Below are positions 57,027 to 64,000 of a DNA stretch of 64,000 bases, one piece after another. The DNA is from Laburnicola sp. R22_1 (lineage: Eukaryota > Ascomycota > Dothideomycetes > Pleosporales > Didymosphaeriaceae): the NCBI GenBank assembly GCA_014281115.1, contig JACONQ010000011.1:682001-746000 (forward strand), written 5' to 3'. Below the pieces are notes generated by a model. It saw nothing but the letters and a program-made list of their open reading frames with translations, did not search any database and was not told the origin of the DNA. Numbering within the stretch: position 1 is the first letter of the stretch; each line of letters opens with the position of its first letter. The translations under genes and the position numbers were made by a program.

Positions 57027-59156
57027 GTAGAGAGGATCTCGGTGCCAAAGCAAGCCGTGGCAGAGTAAAAAAGGCGTCGTGCTTCGTTTGAGCAAGTGTT
57101 TGGGCGGCGTGATTGGCGGCGCCGGGATCTGATGGTGACCCAAGGGAGAAATATGGATAGAGGGTCGGATAGTATTAAGCCACCAGGGACGGCGTGTTTC
57201 GGACGGGCGCTCGAGTGATGGAGCGTCGAGTATGCAAGACAGAGCGAAAAAGGCAATGTAGACTTTGGTATGGGTTCTTGGTTGGCAGGCGCAATATGGC
57301 GGCCAGGTGGGCGGTACGCAAAATTGGGATTGTGTTCAAGTGTTGCAGGGCGCAAAGCGCAAGAAGAGTAAGTATGGTGGTGGATGGAGGTCTAGTGCTC
57401 GTCCATGGAAGGAGTGGCACGCAACGTGGGTGTGGGGAATTCTCGCCCGATCAATCTGAACAGGGCTGTCTAAGAATGTTACGATACAGTATCGCGATTA
57501 CGGTGCTTTCCGCGCTGAGAGCGAGGCGAAGGATGCTAACGCAGGCACGCCGTGTAGCGGCCAGTGTGGTTCAAGACGGGACCAAACGGCATTGGACGCG
57601 TCCAGGACGGGCATGCACGGCGAAGGGCGGTGGACCATAGGCTCACACGAGGGTGGGAAGTGGAGGGGAGAACCAGAACGCGGGGCCCTGCGATAACCTT
57701 GGATGCGGAACAGGCCTAGGAGAGTCGGCGTGGTGCGGCCATGGCAGAGGCGAATGCGGCGTTGCAGTATTATTACAGGAGGGGCGAGGGCATGGTGGAC
57801 GGGGAGAGGAATTTTGTGATGAAAGTGGCCAACAGCCAGAAGGCGACAAGCTGTGAGGTTAGAGCGACAGATCGGCCGGCGCCCTGGCACTCGGCGAGGC
57901 TTCGTCGAGGAGGGCAGCACCCGGCACAGAAAAGCAGTTGACGTGAGGCCTGCGAAGTCGAGAGTGCTGAGGATCGAGACAAAGGACGCGATCGGTCGCT
58001 GGTGCGTAGCGTGATGCAGGGCTCAGCCAACAGTTTCCGGAAAGGCGCACGCCGGCGTGCCTCTGCCGGACGGATCTTTTGCCAGCGGCGAGCGCGAAAC
58101 GCGAAACGGCACAGACACGGCCAAGGCGAGCCGGGCGGAAACGGCTGGTGCAGGCGCAATCCAGGGCCGGGACGGGCAAGAGGAGAATGGAATGCCAATT
58201 GGCAGTGATGAAGGAATGGCGCGAGGAAGCTCAGTGGCGCCTAACTCAGGGCTTCAGTGGTGCGTAGATGGTAGGCATCCAAACCGAGGCACTACGGCAA
58301 AAGGGCACCTTTCACGTAGCTATTCCCTTCCAAGCGTTAAGCGAGCGATTCCGGAGAATTGACCGCAACCTGCTGTGTGTATGTGGCATGTGGGCATGCG
58401 GGTCCGCACGCACACAACGTGAGACGGCGAAGCTTTGTGTGCAAGCCGATACAGGCGATCGGCGCTGTCTCCAGGGCGGGGTGGAAGCTCTGGGCATGTC
58501 TTCCTCCGCCGCAGAGGGCATGCCGGCCAATGGCCCAACGAAGCTACATACATGTATGAGAGCGCACAAGCGGAGCGGAACACTCATGTGGGATGATGCT
58601 AGTGTGGACCGTGGGTGGGAAGTTGCAGCAATCACTTCTCAATACTGCAGCGTCAGAGGCTCATACCTGTGAATTGGCCATTTGAATCTTCGATGAACCC
58701 GCATGGGATTCTCAAAAGCCGGCCCACCTGTCTGGGCTATGTCGCGTGCCTGCAGATGGCGCCTCGCCGGCCAAGTATTGAATGATGCATGCGGAACGCA
58801 CACGGACCGTCATCGAGAGCGCTGACAACTGTGCTCCAATCGCGGCCACACCCTCGCCCTTCTCCCGGCGCCGTCATCGTGATGTTCATCGTCAGAGGGA
58901 GCAAAACTGCAAGCTACGTGGTAGACATTTGTATTGGCTGGGGCAATTGGCCGGCCACGTGACGGTGAATCGGCCTCGTCTATCAAGGCTATCGCTATCT
59001 CAACTGTCGGAGGAGCGAGAGGCGAACAGGACATGTCGGCTCTCAGACATAGCTTTCGTAGATGCACGCTGTGACATGATATCTCTCCAAGTTTGTGCGG
59101 TAGACAGAGACTCGTAGGCCCATCAGACCTCGGCAGGCGGCCCGCTCACGCACTGT
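57027..59156. other. GC-rich intergenic, nothing recognised
   Basis: Many overlapping ORFs up to 148 codons on both strands, a normal effect of GC-rich DNA with few stops. No conserved motif or splice chain. The left part contains the promoter of the HMG-box gene, the right part the 3' flank of LSm5. Confidence 0.55.
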
Positions 59157-59652
59157 TTACTCTTCATCAAATACGACAGTCCCGTCTCCTCCTGGCACCA
59201 TCTGGGCGGCCGTTAGCAGCCGATCGCTTTGGCGCTGCGGATACTGTACCATGCAGATATTGTTACCGTTGAGAAGGATCTTCGGCAGCCGCGACTCGCC
59301 CTCTACAGGGTCACTGGAGCCGTCAGTGTCCATTGCAAACCATGTGTGCAAGCTTACATCTCCTTTACTTCCTCGAGGACCATGTCTACCACGCGTTAGA
59401 AGGCTGGCAGATCAGGTGATGCTCGCGTGCACTTACTGACGTAGTCGTCAAAGCCAATCAACTTGCCGACGAACTCTGCATTCTGTCAGTTTAGCTTCTT
59501 GCCGACGAAGAGGTACCTACCCTTCCCGCCGTTCATGATCACCCAGATTTGCGAGCCCACGCACTTGTCGATGAGCTCTGCATACATCAGCATATGAGCA
59601 CCATCACGGGCGTCAGCGTCTTACCGAGAGGCAGCACATTCTCGACGACCAT
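59157..59652 (-). CDS. lsm5: U6 snRNA-associated Sm-like protein LSm5
   Basis: Six tiny exons: 59625-59652, 59521-59577, 59437-59475, 59358-59385, 59250-59313 and 59157-59201, giving 86 aa, normal for the family. The spliced protein reads MVVENVLPLELIDKCVGSQI, WVIMNGGKEFVGKLIGFDDY, VNMVLEEVKEI, then LPKILLNGNNICMMVPGGDG. It carries both Sm motifs (Sm1 around GKEFVGKLIGFDDYVNMVL; Sm2 around ILLNGNNICMM). The last intron (48 nt, GTACAG donor, GCTAAC branch) has no stop, so without it 16 extra residues would appear. LSm5 is part of the LSm2-8 ring that binds the U6 snRNA 3' end in the nucleus, and of LSm1-7 in cytoplasmic mRNA decay. It is divergent from the exonuclease gene. Confidence 0.95.
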
Positions 59653-60081
59653 GGCTGCGGTATCCTGGGGTGTCTGCAAAAGTTGTCGTCGTGTGCAAAG
59701 CGTGAGGCGGAACTAGAGGTAGAACGTAGGTGCAGGTGGCTGTTGCTTGGCGGCAAAAACGCGCGCCTGCGCGAGCTAATTAGTCGCCTTTCTTTCTCTT
59801 CCCAGGGTCCGAGCCATTCCCCAGGCACCGCACCTTCTTTGTCCACATACATACGGTGCGCGACGCCTGCTGCCTACCGGAGCGAACAATGGAGCCCAAT
59901 GCTTCGCCAACCATGCGCGTTCCCCCCTGGCGCGCCCAGTGCTCCCTTAGGTATCTATCGGTTATGCCGCGATACACGAAGCATGGCAACAGCCGCTTCG
60001 AGAGTGCTGCTGCCTCCGCCATCGCCGTGGATAATATATAAACCGCACAAGTACACTTCCCAGGACCGCCTTCATTCTTCT
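59653..60081. promoter_or_regulatory. Divergent promoter of LSm5 and the exonuclease gene
   Basis: 430 bp separate the two start codons. TATATAAA at 60034-60041 lies 41 bp before the exonuclease ATG at 60082. No TATA is evident for LSm5. Confidence 0.6.
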
Positions 60082-63000
60082 ATGCTCATCGTTTACAGAG
60101 CATTTCCAGCCAGTCAGCGTCTCGCCGTGTCCCCCCGCCGCGCCTTGCACCACAGCACGCCGCTCGCCATCAATACACGCGTCGACCCATTTCGAAAAGG
60201 ACTCATATCTCTGCATTGGTCACAATCGAGAAGTTACAAGGAGGGTACTCGTCCCTGGATCAGAGACGACGCGGATGATGCTGTGCATGGTTGGGTGTCC
60301 GGCGACTTTCGGGATTCAATAACCTTGATGTCGAAGTCTTACCGGGACATGCGTGACTTAACGATGGAGGCCGTTGACGCTTCCAATGTTCACAAAGACA
60401 TTGTAACCGCTATGGCTCATACAATACGCTCCTCGACGATAAAACTGATCAATCTCCGGAGGAACCACAACCCTGGCGTTGCATCGCCTCCTGCATCGCC
60501 GAGTGTCGCTGTGCGTGTGGATCTATTGAAAACGCTGGAGGATGCCCGGGTCGAAAGCGCCCACGTCAGCGCAGAGATTTCGGACCTCGGCCACGATGCT
60601 CGACGACTGGTTAAGCACTTAATCGATGACAAGTCACAATTAGACTCTCCCGCCTATAGTGCGCGTACGATGTATTTGGCATTCGAAATCCAGTGTGGCC
60701 GCATTCTACGTCTAGCCCGGCAGCTACGCGCAGCTGTGGAGGAGCTGGAGAGAAGGCCCAGCGCACATGCCCTTAGCGGGCAATTGAGAGAGAGTGTTTC
60801 TGATCACGTCCTCTTTGCACAAACAGCACATACCCAAATCCGGAGATCTGCGCGGGTGCTGGAGTTTTTCATGCAGCTTGACAACACTACGTACGGTCTG
60901 TGCCTCTACTCTCACTATAGATTCTTCCGGCCCTTCTTGGTAATACTGAATAGAATGAGAAGCAGACAATCCTGGGTGCGTGAGAAGCTGAACCAGGATT
61001 CAGCCATCGCACGGAACGCTGAAAGCCTTTGCGGACCCAAGATCACTTTTATTAGACGTCTTGTCGCAGATTTTAGTAAGGATGTGTTAAAGAATGCGAT
61101 TGCAGCGGGAGAAGCCGGAGCTCTGGCGCCTTTTGCCACGGTAATCCGACAGCAATTTGTCGACGATGTGAAAGAACGATACAGAGCGGAGTGCAAAAGA
61201 TACCAGTACAGACAGCTCCTTCTTTGGGGCTACAACCCTTCATCATGGCGCCGCAGATATTGCAACCCCCTGGGTCGCCGCAGACACTGCAACCCCCTGG
61301 GTCGTCCTATTCGGCAGGTTTTGTATGTGCGCTATGTACAACGTGGGCGGAAAAGTTACGTGGGAAAGATGCGACGCACTTATCAACACCTGCAATCTCG
61401 CTCTCAACAAAGCTTGGGCAAGTTCCGTTTAAAGATCCGCAAGCACGCCGCGCGCGATGCTTTGACCAATGGTCCGAGACGCTATAGGAGCGAGCTTCGA
61501 ACCAAACGAAAGACCGCTCTAGGCAAACTGCGCAAGCTCCTCACATCGACGCTGTTATCATTCGAGGAGCGAACAGTACTATCACTGTTCAATCCAAGCA
61601 CCATGACTATTCCCCTCGAAGATATGCCGATACCGTCCAAATCCACTTTACTTGGCAAAACATGCGAAATCCTGGGATTCGGGGGTAGCCAGTCCGCCCA
61701 CAAGAAACACAAGTGGAACAAATTCGACAAAATAACGAACAAAGTCAAGCCTGGACAACCTACCGGTCGCCCTAAGAGAAACGACATAAAGAGCAGTGCC
61801 TGCACGACTAAAAGCGCCAACCATTCAACAGGGATACCATATCTCAGGTCAGGGCAAACAGCACAGCCTTTTAGACCATCGCCGCACTCGAACGAACTCA
61901 AGCCTGGACAATCTACCGGTCACCCTAAGAGAAACGACATAAAGAGCGGTGCCCGCACGACTAAAAGCGCCAACGATTTAACAGGGATGCCATATTTCAG
62001 GTCAGGGCAGACAGCACAGCCTTTTAGACCATCACCGCACTTAAGGGCGTCACATTCAACGATGTTTTTCACAGACGCTGGACAGTGGAAAGAGATGGAC
62101 GCCGGGTTGGCAAATTTAGATGCGGATGGCGGAGAAACCGTGGCCGGTGACGACTGCGTTTATTCACCTAGCAATCGCGACAGCGGATCAGCCCAAGGTG
62201 CAGATCTTCCCGAGAACACTACGCCCCACGAGCAGAACTTTCAACCATCAACCAACATGATGCATGAGCCGTCAAAGGAAGACCGGTCAGACCTTCCCGA
62301 CAACACTACGCCCCACGAGCGAAACTTTCAACCATCAACCAACATGATACATGAGCCGCCAGAGGAAGACCAGCCTAGCGAAAGCGAACATGGGGACGAG
62401 TCGGAGCGCGAGCTTGGCGAAGATGCAGAGATGGAAGAACCTGAGGAGCAGCATACGCCACTTACCTATCAAATACCCCCGGGTGTTCTAATCGACGCTT
62501 TGCAAGCACCTCCACAGACTCGTGCCAGCTATTGGAGCCAGAAACTCTACCGCGGACCTGAAAACGAAGAGCTCTTGGTACACTATTGCTCGAATATGGA
62601 CATGGCAGAACGAGTCGCAAAGCACTTCATAGACGAGAAAATCTTGGGCTTTGATATCGAGTGGAAGCCTTTCGGGGCCACGGATTCCATCAAAGAAAAC
62701 GCATCCTTGATTCAAATTGCCAATGAGAATCGGATTGCCCTTTTCCATATAGCGCGGTTCTCAGGCAAAACGCCAGAACAGTTGCTGCCGCCGACGCTGA
62801 AGACCATCTTGGAGTCCCCAGAGACACTCAAAGTGGGTGTCGCTGTCAAGGGCGATGTTACTCGGGTGAGGAAATATCTCAATGTGGAGGTCCGCGGCGT
62901 GTTCGAGCTTAGCCGACTTCACAATCTTGTTGAGTATTATGCAACAGATCCAAGCAAGGTTAGCAATAAGTTGGTAAAGCTATCCACGCAGGTACAGCAG

Positions 63001-64000
63001 CACCTATTGCTCCCGCTTTACAAAGGGGAGCCGCTGGCCGATGAACCGCGGCGCCTCGGCAGCGTCCGCGAGAGTGATTGGAGCAGGCGCCTGGATTATG
63101 AGCAGATTCAATACGCTGCCGCTGACGCGTACGCGGGTTTTCGACTGTTTGACGCTCTCGAATTGAAACGTAAGAAATTAAAGCCTACTCCACCGATACC
63201 CCGGGTGTGCGACTATGACAACAAGACTGTGACCTGTACACCGGCCATGCAGAAGGCAAAGAATACGAAGAATGCAAAAACACAGACCGAAAAGGTGCTT
63301 GCTGAAGCCATCAGTGGGCTGGAAGTGGACGACCCGGAAGACGAAATATACGAGACGGCGGCTGAGGAGCTTGCTGAGGAAGACGAAGAGGAGGATTCAG
63401 ATTCAGAGTTTGCTTCTGGTCACTCTGGCGTGGCCGAGGACGACTCTGATGCTGACTACGTTCCGAAACATCGGAGTCGTGTCGACTTGGTACAGCACTC
63501 GGACGGTTCGTCTGCTAGTTCGGAACTGCAGGGGCATCGGATCGGGCGTGTGGACTTTTCAAGGCTCACGATTGGTGACACTGGATACCCCAGCCTACCA
63601 AGGTCGTCCTCAAGAGGCGAGAGTAGCTCGGACGAGTCTGAAGCATTCGACGTTCCGCCTAAAGTCCCTCCTCGGAGACGATCTCTGAGGAAGCCGATGC
63701 AGGAAACAGAATCACTCAAAGTTGAGATGGAGCACACAGATGACGAGTTCGCAGATCCGGAACTGGAGGCAGCCCTGGACAAGCTTGACTTGAACACGGA
63801 GCCGTTACAGACGAGAGACGCTTCTGGTGCCGAGGAGCAGCCTGACAGCAACATGCTAGATCAAGATACGATGATCAAGACCTCAGACATTGGTAGCAAT
63901 GCATTGGATCATGTCGACTCTAGTCAAGCTACCGAGCCTCCGCGACCATTGTTCAAACCCTTAGTCCTTACAGACTCTACTTTCCCCACCCCACAGTATG
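60082..64000 (+). CDS. 3'-5' exonuclease domain protein, C-terminus outside window
   Basis: One frame open from the first ATG after an in-frame TAA (60040-60042) to the window edge, over 1306 codons without a stop. The N-terminus (MLIVYRAFPASQRLAVSPRR, then ALHHSTPL) is Arg-rich, acid-free and amphipathic, like a mitochondrial presequence. Residues 40-500 form a large helical region with no domain I know, including a direct repeat RRRYCNPLG / RRRHCNPLG. Two tandem duplications follow: a 51-residue unit (KPGQ.TG.PKRNDIKS...QPFRPSPH) and a 29-residue unit (DLP.NTTPHE.NFQPSTNM). The exonuclease domain spans about 830-1025 with DEDDy residues: FDIEW (D858, E860), KGDVTRVRKYL (D925) and Y1011-x3-D1015. 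After that comes a long acidic Ser-rich tail. The fold is that of WRN/RNase D exonucleases. Confidence 0.92.
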   Translation, partial: MLIVYRAFPASQRLAVSPRRALHHSTPLAINTRVDPFRKGLISLHWSQSRSYKEGTRPWIRDDADDAVHGWVSGDFRDSITLMSKSYRDMRDLTMEAVDASNVHKDIVTAMAHTIRSSTIKLINLRRNHNPGVASPPASPSVAVRVDLLKTLEDARVESAHVSAEISDLGHDARRLVKHLIDDKSQLDSPAYSARTMYLAFEIQCGRILRLARQLRAAVEELERRPSAHALSGQLRESVSDHVLFAQTAHTQIRRSARVLEFFMQLDNTTYGLCLYSHYRFFRPFLVILNRMRSRQSWVREKLNQDSAIARNAESLCGPKITFIRRLVADFSKDVLKNAIAAGEAGALAPFATVIRQQFVDDVKERYRAECKRYQYRQLLLWGYNPSSWRRRYCNPLGRRRHCNPLGRPIRQVLYVRYVQRGRKSYVGKMRRTYQHLQSRSQQSLGKFRLKIRKHAARDALTNGPRRYRSELRTKRKTALGKLRKLLTSTLLSFEERTVLSLFNPSTMTIPLEDMPIPSKSTLLGKTCEILGFGGSQSAHKKHKWNKFDKITNKVKPGQPTGRPKRNDIKSSACTTKSANHSTGIPYLRSGQTAQPFRPSPHSNELKPGQSTGHPKRNDIKSGARTTKSANDLTGMPYFRSGQTAQPFRPSPHLRASHSTMFFTDAGQWKEMDAGLANLDADGGETVAGDDCVYSPSNRDSGSAQGADLPENTTPHEQNFQPSTNMMHEPSKEDRSDLPDNTTPHERNFQPSTNMIHEPPEEDQPSESEHGDESERELGEDAEMEEPEEQHTPLTYQIPPGVLIDALQAPPQTRASYWSQKLYRGPENEELLVHYCSNMDMAERVAKHFIDEKILGFDIEWKPFGATDSIKENASLIQIANENRIALFHIARFSGKTPEQLLPPTLKTILESPETLKVGVAVKGDVTRVRKYLNVEVRGVFELSRLHNLVEYYATDPSKVSNKLVKLSTQVQQHLLLPLYKGEPLADEPRRLGSVRESDWSRRLDYEQIQYAAADAYAGFRLFDALELKRKKLKPTPPIPRVCDYDNKTVTCTPAMQKAKNTKNAKTQTEKVLAEAISGLEVDDPEDEIYETAAEELAEEDEEEDSDSEFASGHSGVAEDDSDADYVPKHRSRVDLVQHSDGSSASSELQGHRIGRVDFSRLTIGDTGYPSLPRSSSRGESSSDESEAFDVPPKVPPRRRSLRKPMQETESLKVEMEHTDDEFADPELEAALDKLDLNTEPLQTRDASGAEEQPDSNMLDQDTMIKTSDIGSNALDHVDSSQATEPPRPLFKPLVLTDSTFPTPQY

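Noticed and set aside
57194..58672. Many 100-148 codon frames on both strands
   Set aside because: GC-rich DNA has few stops; none carries a conserved motif and they contradict one another.

Overview
The window looks like a piece of a filamentous ascomycete (Pezizomycotina) chromosome, plausibly Dothideomycetes. The reasons are: genes with many short introns (mostly 45-85 nt) using GTRAGT donors and CTRAC/CTGAC branch points; two Zn2Cys6 transcription factors; a GH10 xylanase with a CBM1 tail; a fungal double-zinc-ribbon pair; a hAT relic whose transposase carries CAA/CAG-to-TAA/TAG stops as repeat-induced point mutation (RIP) would leave; and a Tad/I-like LINE fragment. There are no operons. 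All exon models here were built by hand from splice signals and reading-frame continuity.

Layout. 1-11.9 kb: no gene I can support; it holds a six-copy ~72-bp minisatellite (6.9-7.3 kb) and a block of direct and inverted repeats (9.4-10.6 kb). 12.0-16.2 kb: an unrecognised 301-aa protein, decayed tandem duplications, and a 68-aa Ser/Ala-rich protein gene built from a duplicated exon-intron cassette. 16.2-19.3 kb: empty. 19.3-20.0 kb: a seven-exon gene whose tiny exons assemble an almost perfect C-x-x-C ladder behind an MGCxxS lipidation signal; this is the most unusual object in the window. 20.2-25.1 kb: a divergent pair, an AT-hook/RG-rich/chromodomain protein (-) and a complete Zn2Cys6 regulator (+). 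25.3-26.2 kb: a candidate small spliced gene (-). 27.0-29.4 kb: a TPR-SET methyltransferase-like gene with a GC-AG intron (-). 30.9-32.4 kb: secreted GH10-CBM1 xylanase (+). 33.5-35.2 kb: a repeat-rich 545-aa protein (-).

38.9-41.9 kb: a full-length, dead hAT transposon with perfect 8-bp target-site duplication (TSD). 42.5-44.3 kb: two related zinc-ribbon proteins (-). 44.7-47.5 kb: a 131-aa protein and a Zn2Cys6 regulator whose zinc cluster is split by a 679-nt gap (-). 50.9-52.1 kb: a 5'-truncated LINE with exact 14-bp TSD. 52.4-53.4 kb: a DUF3074 protein (-). 55.3-57.0 kb: a SAM-HMG box protein (-). 59.2-59.7 kb: the spliceosome/mRNA-decay subunit LSm5 (-). 60.1-64 kb: a large DEDDy 3'-5' exonuclease with a likely mitochondrial presequence, running off the right edge.

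The core right end (HMG box, LSm5, exonuclease) looks like conserved housekeeping chromosome. The middle (38-52 kb) and left end (1-19 kb) look like accessory sequence, with transposon insertions, AT-rich inserts, broken genes and lineage-specific proteins.
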